DNA of 42,983 bases from an uncultured Anaeromyxobacter sp. (GTDB taxonomy: Bacteria; Myxococcota; Myxococcia; Myxococcales; Anaeromyxobacteraceae), in NCBI GenBank assembly GCA_903904005.1, contig CAIVAR010000016.1, positions 1 through 42,983 on the forward strand. Reading direction: 5' to 3'. This document shows, in pieces, positions 15,200-25,324 of the stretch; position 1 is the first letter of the stretch; every line of letters begins with the position of its first letter. The translations under genes were made by a program, and so were the position numbers. The notes below the pieces were generated by a model. The model was not told the DNA's origin. It saw only the letters and a program-made list of their open reading frames with translations, and did not search any database.

Positions 15200-18100
15200 C
15201 TACGAGGTCACGACCTCGAGGAAGGCGGCGCGCACCGCGTCGGTCACCTGCCCGTACTCGGCGAGGAGGCGTGCCCCCGGATCCTCGCCGTGGTAGCCGA
15301 GCCGGCGGGCCAGCTGGGCGAGCGCGTGCCCCCCGGCGGGGAGGTAGTCGATCCCGTAGTCGTGGACGATCCGCATCCGGGTGGCCAGCCGGCGGTGGAA
15401 CTCGTAGCCGCGGGCCAGCGCCGCGAAGGTCCCGTCGCGCAGCAGGCCGGCCTCGCGGAGCCGGCGCAGGGCCACCGGAGTCGACGGGGAGCGGATGGAC
15501 GGGTGCGCGTGGCCGTGGGCCAGCTGCAGGTACTGGACGGCGAACTCGACGTCGACGATGCCGCCCCGCCCGACCTTGGGATTCTTGCCCTTGGTCGACT
15601 CCTTGCCGATCTCGCTCTCCATCCGTTCCCGCATGCGCCGGACCTCGACGGCGAGCGTGGCCGGGTCGCCGGGGACGCCGAAGAGCACCGGGTCGAGGAC
15701 GTCCCGGCGGATGCGCCCGTAGAGGGCATCGTCGCCGGCCGCCAGCCGGGCCCGGAGCAGCGCCTGGCGCTCCCAGAGCTGGCTGTGGGTCTGGGGGCTG
15801 TCGGCGCGGGCCAGGTGGTAGCGGGCGAAGCCCTGGTCGCTCGTCACCAGCGCGCCCTGGTTCCCGGAGGGGCGCAGCCGGGTGTCGATCTTGTAGAGGA
15901 GCCCCTCGCGCAGCGGCATCTGGAGGAACGAGAGGAAGCGCTCGGCCAGCCGGGCGTAGAGGATGTGGGCCGGGGTCTGCCCGGGCGCGTCGATCACCCC
16001 GGGCTCGGTGGCGGGGTAGAGGAAGATGAGGTCGAGGTCGGAGTGGTAACCGAGCTCGCGCCCGCCGAGCTTGCCGAGCGCCATCACGGTGAGCCGCCCC
16101 GGCGGCATCCGCCCCTTGGCGCGAGCCTCCTCCTCGGCCAGGTCGAGCGCCACGCCGAGGAGCGCCTCGGCCAGGTCGGAGAGCTGCTCGGCGACGCTCG
16201 ACAGGCCGATGCTCCCGGCGATGTCGTGCATGGCGATGCGCAGCACCTCCTCGTTCTTCACCCGCCGCAGCTCGGCCAGCTTCCGCTCCATCGCCTCGTC
16301 GATCGGGGTCTCCGGCGGGACGGTGGAGAGGCGGGCGACGATCTCGGTGCGGAAGGTGGCGAGGTCCTTCGCCAGCACGATCTGGTCGTCGCGCAGCAGC
16401 TGGTCGACGAGCTCGGGGTGGCGCAGGAAGCGCTTGGAGAGGAAGTCGGAGGTGCCGAAGAGGGAGACGAGCTGGCGGGAGACGCGCGGCGAGTCGCGCA
16501 GGATGCGGAAGTAGGGCTCCGGGGCCTTGAGGGCCGCGGCGAACTCGGAGAGGTGGGCGATGGCCTGGCCCGGGTCGGGCGTGGCCACCACCTCGACGAG
16601 AAGCGCCACGGCCGCCGCCGGGTCGCCCATGCGGGAGAACGGGGTGGCACGCCGCGCCAGCGCGTCGAGCGCCGCCACGGCCTGATCCGGGTTGTCGAAT
16701 CCGCGGCGCAGTGCGATCTCTCGCCGCCGCACCGGCTCCACCTGCTGGTCGGCGAGCAGCGCCAGCTCGGGGTCGAGCGGCGCCGCGCCGGCCGGGGTCC
16801 CGAGCAGGCCGGAGAAGAGGGACGCCACCCGCTCGCGGTGGCCGGCCAGGGCCGCCTCGAACTTCTCGACGTCGGCGTAGCCCATCGACCGCGCCAGGCG
16901 GAGCCGCTCGTCGGGAGGGGGGAGCCGGTGGGTCTGTCGGCCGTCGACCATCTGGACCCGGTGCTCGGCGCGCCGCAGGAAGAGGTAGGCGTCGGAGATG
17001 GCGTCGCGATCGCGCGCCTGCACGATCCCGGCGAAGAGCAGCCGGTCGAGGGCGCGCAGGACGGCGCGCTCCCGGATCCCGGGGTCGCGCAGCTTGCCCC
17101 CGTGCAGGAGCTGGAGCGCCGAGACGAAGAACTCGGCCTCGCGGATCCCGCCGCGGCCGAGCTTCAGGTCGTCCTTGCCCTCGGCGCCGGCGCGGGCGTC
17201 GATGCGGGCCTTCATGGCCTGGATCTCCGCGATGATCCCCAGGTCGAGCGACCGGCGCCAGATGAACGACTCGAGCTGGCCGAGCAGCTCCTCGCCCACC
17301 GACAGGTCGCCGGCGCCGGGGCGCGCCTTCACGAGGGCGTTGCGCTCCCAGGAGCGGCCGAAGGACTGGTAGTAGAGCTCGGCGGCCCGCACGCTGTTCA
17401 CGATGGGTCCGCTGCGCCCGTCGGGGCGAAGGTTCAGGTCGACCCGGAACACCATCCCGTCCTCGGTGACCTTGGCGAGGCTCTCGGTGACGAGCTCGGC
17501 CAGCCGGGCGAAGTAGGCGAAGTGGGTGAGGGGCCGCTCGCCGGTGGTCGTGCCGTCCGGTCCGTAGACGAAGATGAGGTCGATGTCCGACGAGAAGTTG
17601 AGCTCGCGCGCGCCCAGCTTGCCCATGGCGATGGCGCAGAAACCCGTGCCCGGCGGAAGTTCGCCCATCCCCTCGGGCGCGCCGTGCCGCGCGCGGAGCC
17701 TCCGGTCGTGGAAGACGATGGAGACGTGGAGGGCCGAGGTGGCGAGCGAGGAGAGGGCCCCGGTGACCTCGTCGACCCGGGCGCGCCGCAGGTCGCGCAG
17801 CGCGATGCGGACCACCTCGCGCGCCGCGAACCGGCGCAGCAGCCGGTGCAGCCCGTCGACGTCCTCCGGATCGAGCCGCCGGGCGGCCCGGCCCAGGGTG
17901 GCCCGCATGGAGGACTCGGGGCGTTCCCGGCGCACCCAGGGAGACCGCGCCGCGCGCAGGAGGAGGCGGGGATCGCGCGCCAGGGCCTGCGTGGCGAGAC
18001 GGGACGACCCGGTCAGGAGGACGAGCGCCTCGACGAGGTCGCGCCCCCGGGGGAGGTCGGCGGCGTCGACGAAGCGCTCGACGCCGGTGAGCGCGAGGTC

Positions 18101-18259
18101 GGGATCGGGGGCGAGCCGGCAGAGCTCGGCCACCTCTCCCACGCGCTCCCCGAGCCTCCGTCCCAGGCGGGCGAGCCGCTCCGGCGCGTCGGCGGCCCGG
18201 AACGGGGCCGGCGCGACTCCCAGTCCGGGGACGAGCGCTTCGCCGGGCACGCGGGTCAA
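15200..18259 (-). CDS. glnE: bifunctional glutamine synthetase adenylyltransferase/deadenylase
   Basis: A 1019-residue GlnE that adenylylates and deadenylylates glutamine synthetase in response to PII and glutamine. Both nucleotidyltransferase domains are intact: N-terminal deadenylase motif AMGKLGARELNFSSDIDLIF and C-terminal adenylylase motif ALGKLGGRELGYHSDLDLIF, each with the paired Asp residues. The linker with ARPGAGD and the C-terminal KNPKVGRGGIVDVEFAVQ stretch are as in E. coli. The start is TTG at 18259, 3 bases after the SDR stop, or GTG at 18250; neither has a clear ribosome binding site. No glnA or glnB is within this window. Confidence 0.95.
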   Translation of the reverse strand: MTRVPGEALVPGLGVAPAPFRAADAPERLARLGRRLGERVGEVAELCRLAPDPDLALTGVERFVDAADLPRGRDLVEALVLLTGSSRLATQALARDPRLLLRAARSPWVRRERPESSMRATLGRAARRLDPEDVDGLHRLLRRFAAREVVRIALRDLRRARVDEVTGALSSLATSALHVSIVFHDRRLRARHGAPEGMGELPPGTGFCAIAMGKLGARELNFSSDIDLIFVYGPDGTTTGERPLTHFAYFARLAELVTESLAKVTEDGMVFRVDLNLRPDGRSGPIVNSVRAAELYYQSFGRSWERNALVKARPGAGDLSVGEELLGQLESFIWRRSLDLGIIAEIQAMKARIDARAGAEGKDDLKLGRGGIREAEFFVSALQLLHGGKLRDPGIRERAVLRALDRLLFAGIVQARDRDAISDAYLFLRRAEHRVQMVDGRQTHRLPPPDERLRLARSMGYADVEKFEAALAGHRERVASLFSGLLGTPAGAAPLDPELALLADQQVEPVRRREIALRRGFDNPDQAVAALDALARRATPFSRMGDPAAAVALLVEVVATPDPGQAIAHLSEFAAALKAPEPYFRILRDSPRVSRQLVSLFGTSDFLSKRFLRHPELVDQLLRDDQIVLAKDLATFRTEIVARLSTVPPETPIDEAMERKLAELRRVKNEEVLRIAMHDIAGSIGLSSVAEQLSDLAEALLGVALDLAEEEARAKGRMPPGRLTVMALGKLGGRELGYHSDLDLIFLYPATEPGVIDAPGQTPAHILYARLAERFLSFLQMPLREGLLYKIDTRLRPSGNQGALVTSDQGFARYHLARADSPQTHSQLWERQALLRARLAAGDDALYGRIRRDVLDPVLFGVPGDPATLAVEVRRMRERMESEIGKESTKGKNPKVGRGGIVDVEFAVQYLQLAHGHAHPSIRSPSTPVALRRLREAGLLRDGTFAALARGYEFHRRLATRMRIVHDYGIDYLPAGGHALAQLARRLGYHGEDPGARLLAEYGQVTDAVRAAFLEVVTS

Positions 18260-18262
18260 GGG

Positions 18263-19021
18263 CTACCGGCGCTTCACCGCGAAGGGGGCGAACGCCTGCT
18301 GCTCGGGCATGAGCTCGAGCACGTTCACGTTCACGTGGGGCGGGCGGGTCACCACCCAGTGGATGGCGTCGGCGATGTCCGCGCCGACGAGGGGCGCGAC
18401 CCCCTGGTAGACGGTCTTCGCCTTCTCGGCGTCCCCGAACCGGACGAGCGAGAACTCGGTGTCGGCCATCCCCGGCTCGACGCAGGTCACCCGCACGCCG
18501 CTGCCCACCAGGTCGGCGCGCAGGTTGAGGGAGAACTGGTGCACGAAGGCCTTGGTGGCGCCGTAGACGTTCCCGCCCGGATACGGGTAGGTGCCGGCCA
18601 CCGAGCCCACGTTCACCACGTGCCCGCGACCGCGCTCGACCATGCCGGGGATCACCTGGCGCGTCACCACCACGAGCCCCCGGTTGTTGGTGTCGATCAT
18701 CTGCTCCCACTCGTCGAGGTTGGCCCGGTGGGCGGGCTCGAGCCCCAGGGCGAGCCCGGCGTTGTTCACGAGGACGTCGAGGCGGGCGAAGTCGGCCGGC
18801 AGGGTGGAGAGGGCCTTTTCCACCGCGGCGCGGTCGCGCACGTCGAGGGGGAGCGGATGGACGGAGGCGGTCGTGGAGAGGCGCCGGGCGAGCGCCTCGA
18901 GCCGGTCGGCGCGGCGCCCCGCGATGACGAGACGGACGCCGTCCCGGGCGAAGCGTTCGGCGGTGGCCTCGCCGAAGCCGGAGGTGGCGCCGGTGACGAG
19001 GACGGTCATGGGGGTGTTCAT
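18263..19021 (-). CDS. short-chain dehydrogenase/reductase, YdfG-like
   Basis: A 252-residue classical SDR. The NADP-binding motif is TGATSGFG (TGxxxGxG) with an Arg pair (AGRRADRLE) that favours NADPH; NNAG follows; the catalytic Ser-Tyr-Lys set is in VGSVAGTYPYPGGNVYGATKAF; and PGMADTEFSLVRF matches the YdfG subgroup, which oxidises 3-hydroxy acids such as L-allo-threonine or reduces malonic semialdehyde. No hydrophobic segments, so cytosolic. The ATG at 19021 is chosen because TAGAAT lies 7 nt upstream; an ATG at 19009 would also give an intact fold. glnE starts 3 bases after its stop. Confidence 0.92.
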   Translation of the reverse strand: MNTPMTVLVTGATSGFGEATAERFARDGVRLVIAGRRADRLEALARRLSTTASVHPLPLDVRDRAAVEKALSTLPADFARLDVLVNNAGLALGLEPAHRANLDEWEQMIDTNNRGLVVVTRQVIPGMVERGRGHVVNVGSVAGTYPYPGGNVYGATKAFVHQFSLNLRADLVGSGVRVTCVEPGMADTEFSLVRFGDAEKAKTVYQGVAPLVGADIADAIHWVVTRPPHVNVNVLELMPEQQAFAPFAVKRR

Positions 19022-19028
19022 GCCGGGC

Positions 19029-19034
19029 ATTCTA
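19029..19034 (-). promoter_or_regulatory. candidate -10 hexamer for a leaderless SDR transcript
   Basis: TAGAAT on the minus strand matches the -10 consensus at 5 of 6 positions and ends 7 nt before the ATG at 19021. No Shine-Dalgarno sequence lies between them, and no good -35 is visible. Confidence 0.4.
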
Positions 19035-19044
19035 CGCCAAGAGG

Positions 19045-20952
<1,908 letters not shown>

Positions 20953-21048
20953 GCGTTCCTGTGTCCTCCCACACGTTAGCAGGCCCACCGGGTTCCTCGC
21001 ATCCCCGGGGCTCGGGAGGGTCCCTCGTGGGATTCGTCACCTCGGTGC

Positions 21049-21078
21049 TTGACGTGCCGCCGGGGGAAGCCTTTCCTA
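21049..21078 (+). promoter_or_regulatory. weak candidate promoter of the DUF4912-GH57 unit
   Basis: TTGACG (21049-21054), an 18-base spacer and TTCCTA (21073-21078); the -10 is poor. If used, transcription would start at or within a few bases of the ATG at 21087, and no Shine-Dalgarno is present. Confidence 0.3.
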
Positions 21079-21086
21079 CGGGCACC

Positions 21087-22061
21087 ATGGCAACGAAGAA
21101 GTCGATCAGGAAGGCGCCGGCGAAGCCCGCGCCGAAGGCGTCCGGGAAGCCGCCGGCGAAGAAGGTCGCGAAGCCGGCGAAGGCGCCTGCCGCGAAGGCT
21201 CCGCCGGCCAAGGCGCCCGGGAAGTCCGCTCCCGCCACCAGGGCCCCGGACCGCAAGGCCGCGCCCGCCCGCGCCCCGCGGCGCAAGGGTCCGTCGCGCC
21301 CCCCGGCCGTCGAGGGGCTCGACCCGGCCGGCTACTTCGTCGCCCGCGTCGTCGGCGAGGACGCCGCTCGCCGGGCTCCGCACCCCATGACCGAGGGGGA
21401 GGAGCGGGAGGACCCGATGGCGCTCCGGGCCCTCGCCGAGGTGCCGGTCCCGGCCGACGACGAGGGTCTCGGCGATCTCCCCTGGAGCTACGGGGAGGAC
21501 GTGTTCGTGGGGTTGCCCCGCGATCCCCGCACCATGTTCTTCTACTGGGACCACTCCGCGGAGACCCGCAAGGCCGGGTTCGAGTGGCTCGATCGGCCCC
21601 GGGCCCAGCTTCGGGTCCTCGCGCTCCGCGGCGACGGCGAATGGGAGACCGTGCGGGTCGCCGAGTTCGCGCTCGAGGCGCGCGGGTTCTACGTCCACGA
21701 CCTCGAGCCAGGGCGCACCTACCGCGGCGTGATCGTGGCGGTCTCGACCGACGGCCGGGAGCGGATGGTGGGCCAGCCGTCCAACGAGGTGGCGCTCCCC
21801 TCGTCCGGTCCGTCGCCGGTGGTGGACGATCGCTACGCGACCATCCCCTGGGACCTCCCGCTCGACGGGACCCTGCGCGAGGCGCGCATCGGGGGCGTCT
21901 TCCCCGACGAGATCCGCGCCATGCTGGCACGGCTGTCCCGGGGCATGAAGCCCAAGGCCCCGGCCTGGGACGTCCGCTCCGAGCCGTCCGGCCCGTCCTC
22001 GCCCACCCGGGCCTGGGGCGGAGGGAAGCCGCGCGGCAAGGGCAAGAAGGGCGGGGCCTAG
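21087..22061 (+). CDS. DUF4912 protein with Lys/Ala/Pro-rich N-terminal tail
   Basis: A 324-residue protein of unknown function. The first 75 or so residues are a disordered, very basic Lys-Ala-Pro tail (AKPAPKASGKPPAKK type). A linker follows, then the DUF4912 domain (about 145-270): LPWSYGEDVFVGLPRDP, MFFYWDHS, AQLRVLALRG, GFYVHDLEPGRTYR, a beta-rich fold like the small sugar- or protein-binding modules. The C-terminus is again Gly/Lys-rich. It is one base from the glucan branching enzyme gene, so the two are surely co-translated, and a role in glycogen or other glucan handling is likely. The start ATG at 21087 opens the Lys-rich tail; longer reading adds nothing conserved. Confidence 0.85.
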   Translation: MATKKSIRKAPAKPAPKASGKPPAKKVAKPAKAPAAKAPPAKAPGKSAPATRAPDRKAAPARAPRRKGPSRPPAVEGLDPAGYFVARVVGEDAARRAPHPMTEGEEREDPMALRALAEVPVPADDEGLGDLPWSYGEDVFVGLPRDPRTMFFYWDHSAETRKAGFEWLDRPRAQLRVLALRGDGEWETVRVAEFALEARGFYVHDLEPGRTYRGVIVAVSTDGRERMVGQPSNEVALPSSGPSPVVDDRYATIPWDLPLDGTLREARIGGVFPDEIRAMLARLSRGMKPKAPAWDVRSEPSGPSSPTRAWGGGKPRGKGKKGGA

Positions 22062-22062
22062 C

Positions 22063-23664
22063 ATGCCTGCCCCGGTCCTCGGCTACCTCTCGCTCCACCT
22101 GCACGCGCACCTGCCGTTCGTGCGCCACCCGGAGCACCCGGAGTTCCTGGAGGAGGACTGGCTCTACGAGGCCATCACCGAGACCTACCTGCCGCTGCTG
22201 CGGATCTTCGACAAGCTCGACGAGGAGGGGATCCCCTTCCGGATCTCGATGACCATGTCGCCGCCGCTCGTGGCGATGCTCCGCGACGACCTGCTCGTCT
22301 CACGGTACTCCAAGCGGCTGGAGAAGCTCTGCGACCTCACCGACAAGGAGGTCAAGCGCACCCGGCACGACCCCACCTTCCACGGGCTGGCCCAGTACTA
22401 CCAGCACGAGTTCCGCGAGCTGCACGGGCTCTTCGAGGATCGCTACGACCGCGACCTGGTGGCCGCCTTCCGCCGGCTCGAGGACGCCGGCCGGCTCGAA
22501 CTCGTGACCTGCGGCGCCACCCACGGGTTCCTGCCGCTCATGCAGGACTACCCGGAGGCGGCGCGCGCGCAGATCGCCGTCGCCGCCGCCAGCCACCGCC
22601 GCCACTTCGGCCGGAGCCCGGCGGGGATCTGGCTCCCCGAGTGCGGCTACTACCCGGGCGTCGACGAGCTGCTCGCCGAGCAGGGGATCCGCTATTTCTT
22701 CACCGACACCCACGGCGTGGCCGACGCCACGCCCCGCCCCCGGCACGGGGCCTACGCGCCGCTCTTCACCCGCAGTGGACCGGCCGCCTTCGCCCGCGAC
22801 GCCGAGTCCTCCCAGCAGGTCTGGAGCTCGGAGCACGGCTACCCGGGTGACCCGGAGTACCGCGAGTTCTACCGGGACATCGGCTGGGACCTCGACTGGG
22901 AGTACATCAAGCCCTGGATCCAGTCGGACGGGAACCGCAAGAACGTCGGCATCAAGTACTTCCGGATCACCGGCAAGGGCGGGCACAAGGAGCCCTACGA
23001 TCCCTGGCGGGCCCGGGAGCGGGCCGCAGCCCACGCCGGGAACTTCATGTGGAACCGGGAGCGGCAGATCGAGCACCTGGCCGGCAACATGCCCGGGACG
23101 CGGCCCATGGTGGTCTCGCCCTACGATGCCGAGCTCTACGGCCACTGGTGGTACGAGGGGCCGCAGTTCATCGACTTCCTGGTCCGCAAGGTGGCTTTCG
23201 ACCAGAAGGTCTTCCGCCTGGCCACGCCCGGCGACTACCTGCGCGAGAATCCGGAGCAGCAGGTGGGGACCCCGCCGCTCTGCTCCTGGGGCGCCGGCGG
23301 CTACGCCGGGGTCTGGCTCGACGGGTCCAACGACTGGATCTACCGGCACCTCCACAAGGCGGCCGGGCGCATGATCGCGCTGGCCCGCGACTTCCCGGAG
23401 CCGGACGCGCTGGCCCGCCGCGCCCTGAACCAGGCGGCGCGCGAGCTGCTCCTGGCCCAATCCTCCGACTGGGCCTTCATCATGAAGACCGGCACCATGG
23501 TCGACTACGCCATCAAGCGCACCCGGGAGCACGTGCTGCGCTTCACCCGGCTGCACGACCAGATCCGCGGGGGCTCGATCGACGAGACCTGGCTCTCCCA
23601 GGTGGAGTCGCGCGACAACCTCTTCCCCGAGATCGATTACCGCACCTACAGCCCGGCCCTCTGA
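22063..23664 (+). CDS. GH57 1,4-alpha-glucan branching enzyme
   Basis: A 533-residue cytosolic GH57 enzyme that introduces alpha-1,6 branches into alpha-1,4-glucan. The five family motifs appear in order: HLHAHLPFV (12-20), a GATHGFLP stretch, the nucleophile Glu193 in WLPECGYYPG, YFFTDTHGV, and the acid/base Asp355 in SPYDAELYGHWWYEG. The two catalytic residues sit at almost the positions of the archaeal TK1436 enzyme. The C-terminal helical domain (WAFIMKTGTMVDYAIKRTREH) that shapes the acceptor site is present, which favours branching enzyme over plain amylase. It begins 1 base after the DUF4912 stop; no other glycogen gene is in the window. Confidence 0.93.
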   Translation: MPAPVLGYLSLHLHAHLPFVRHPEHPEFLEEDWLYEAITETYLPLLRIFDKLDEEGIPFRISMTMSPPLVAMLRDDLLVSRYSKRLEKLCDLTDKEVKRTRHDPTFHGLAQYYQHEFRELHGLFEDRYDRDLVAAFRRLEDAGRLELVTCGATHGFLPLMQDYPEAARAQIAVAAASHRRHFGRSPAGIWLPECGYYPGVDELLAEQGIRYFFTDTHGVADATPRPRHGAYAPLFTRSGPAAFARDAESSQQVWSSEHGYPGDPEYREFYRDIGWDLDWEYIKPWIQSDGNRKNVGIKYFRITGKGGHKEPYDPWRARERAAAHAGNFMWNRERQIEHLAGNMPGTRPMVVSPYDAELYGHWWYEGPQFIDFLVRKVAFDQKVFRLATPGDYLRENPEQQVGTPPLCSWGAGGYAGVWLDGSNDWIYRHLHKAAGRMIALARDFPEPDALARRALNQAARELLLAQSSDWAFIMKTGTMVDYAIKRTREHVLRFTRLHDQIRGGSIDETWLSQVESRDNLFPEIDYRTYSPAL

Positions 23665-23689
23665 GGGAACGGGCCCCCGCCGCGGTGCG

Positions 23690-23719
23690 TTGACCGGGAG
23701 GGCGCTCAGCGTCTAGCCT
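23690..23719 (+). promoter_or_regulatory. candidate promoter for lysS and the envelope gene run
   Basis: TTGACC (23690-23695), 18-base spacer, TAGCCT (23714-23719), leaving a leader of about 55 bases before the lysS ATG. The -35 is good, the -10 is weak. Confidence 0.4.
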
Positions 23720-23782
23720 GCGACCGCTCGACGCCCGGCCCGTCCAGGGGTCGAGTCCCACCCACCAGGGAAGGTGCATCCG

Positions 23783-25324
23783 ATGTCCGAGGAGCTGGGA
23801 GCCACCGAACGCGAGATCGTGGCGCAGCGGCTGAAGAAGGCCGAGCAGCTGCGGCAGCTCGGCGTGAACCCCTACGGGAACGGCCACGTCCCGGCCCACC
23901 TGGCCCGCGACCTCCACGCGCGCTACGGGGAGGCGCCCCCCGACGAGATCGGGCGGGACCCGGGCGACTGGTCGGTGGCCGGGCGCGTGATCGCGGTGCG
24001 CAGCTTCGGCAAGGCGGCCTTCCTCAAGGTCCGCGACCGCTCGGGCGAGATCCAGGTCTGGGTGAAGAAGGACCGGGTCGGCGAGCCGACCTTCGAGATC
24101 TTCAAGCTCCTCGACGTGGGGGACGTGATCGCGGCCCGCGGTCCGGCCACCCGCACCAAGACCGGTGAGCTCACCGTCGAGGCGGCCACCTTCACCATCC
24201 TCACCAAGGCGATCCGGCCGCTCCCCGAGAAGTGGCACGGCCTCGCCGACGTCGAGCAGCGCTACCGGCAGCGCTACCTCGACCTGGTGGCCACGCCCGG
24301 GGTGAAGGACACCTTCGAGAAGCGCGCCCGCATCGTCTCCACCATCCGGCGCTTCCTCGACGAGCGCGGCTACCTGGAGGTGGAGACCCCGACCCTCCAC
24401 AAGCCGGAGGAGGCCGGCGGCGCCGCGGCCCGCCCCTTCGAGACCCACCACAACGCGCTCGGGCTCGACCTCAAGCTGCGCATCGCCACCGAGCTCCACC
24501 TCAAGCGGCTCGTGGTGGGCGGACTGGAGCGGGTCTACGAGATCGGGCGCATCTGGCGCAACGAGGGGATCGATCGGCGCCACAACCCCGAGTTCACGAC
24601 CATCGAGTTCTACCAGGCCTACGCCACCCACGAGGACCTCATGGCCCTCACCGAGGCGCTCTTCCTCGAGCTGGCGACGAAGGTCACTGGTTCACCCAAG
24701 GTGACGTTCCAGGGCAAGGTCATCGACTTCACGCCGCCCTTCCCGCGCGTCTCCATGCTGGAGATGGGCGCCAGCGCGCTCGGGCTCTCGCCCGAGGACG
24801 CGCTCTCCGGCCGGGGGCTCTCCGAGGCCCTCTCCCGCGCGGCCACCCGCGAGGGGGACAGCGAGGATGCCTGGAAGCTCGAGAAGGCCTCGCGGGCCTC
24901 GCCGGGGGAGGCCATCGCGCTCGCCTTCGAGATCTTCTGCGAGCACGAGCTGCCCGTCGACCGCCCCGCCTTCGTGGTCGACTTCCCCATCGAGACGAGC
25001 CCGCTCTCCCGGCGCCGCGACGCGGACCCCCGCCTCGTCGACCGGTTCGAGATGTTCGTGGCCGGCATGGAGGTGGCCAACGCCTTCAGCGAGCTGAACG
25101 ACCCGGGCGACCAGCGGGCCCGCTTCGAGGCGCAGCTCACGGCCCGCGCCGCCGGGGACGAGGAGGCCATGCCCTTCGACGAGGACTTCGTCCGGGCCCT
25201 CGAGCACGGGATGCCGCCCACCGCCGGGGAGGGGATCGGCATCGACCGGGTGGCCATGCTGCTCACCGACTCACCCTCCATCCGCGACGTGATCCTGTTC
25301 CCGCTGCTCAAGCCGCGGGAGTGA
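23783..25324 (+). CDS. lysS: lysyl-tRNA synthetase, class II
   Basis: A 513-residue class IIb synthetase. The N-terminal OB-fold anticodon domain (about 55-155; [21 protein letters not shown]) is followed by the catalytic domain with motif 1 around [16 protein letters not shown], motif 2 [20 protein letters not shown], and motif 3 [21 protein letters not shown]. The ATG at 23783 has GGGAAGG at a good distance; the in-frame GTG 9 bases upstream is inside that site and is rejected. The stop codon overlaps the GTG start of the lolC-like gene (GTGA), so translation of lysS may feed the lipoprotein exporter genes. Confidence 0.96.
   Translation: MSEELGATEREIVAQRLKKAEQLRQLGVNPYGNGHVPAHLARDLHARYGEAPPDEIGRDPGDWSVAGRVIAVRSFGKAAFLKVRDRSGEIQVWVKKDRVGEPTFEIFKLLDVGDVIAARGPATRTKTGELTVEAATFTILTKAIRPLPEKWHGLADVEQRYRQRYLDLVATPGVKDTFEKRARIVSTIRRFLDERGYLEVETPTLHKPEEAGGAAARPFETHHNALGLDLKLRIATELHLKRLVVGGLERVYEIGRIWRNEGIDRRHNPEFTTIEFYQAYATHEDLMALTEALFLELATKVTGSPKVTFQGKVIDFTPPFPRVSMLEMGASALGLSPEDALSGRGLSEALSRAATREGDSEDAWKLEKASRASPGEAIALAFEIFCEHELPVDRPAFVVDFPIETSPLSRRRDADPRLVDRFEMFVAGMEVANAFSELNDPGDQRARFEAQLTARAAGDEEAMPFDEDFVRALEHGMPPTAGEGIGIDRVAMLLTDSPSIRDVILFPLLKPRE

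Noticed and set aside
13935-18710. A 1591-codon open frame on the minus strand covering ilvE and running on through the glnE region
   Set aside because: Only its last 400 codons (ilvE) show protein-like sequence. The rest is a different frame of glnE on the same strand and is Arg/Pro/Gly-rich without any domain, as expected from high GC.
23749-23772. tRNA-3'-end-like sequence (GGGGTCGAGTCCC followed by ACCA) before lysS
   Set aside because: The T-loop lacks the TTC, the T-stem pairs only three bases, and no matching acceptor, D or anticodon arms lie upstream. Probably chance, or at most a remnant.
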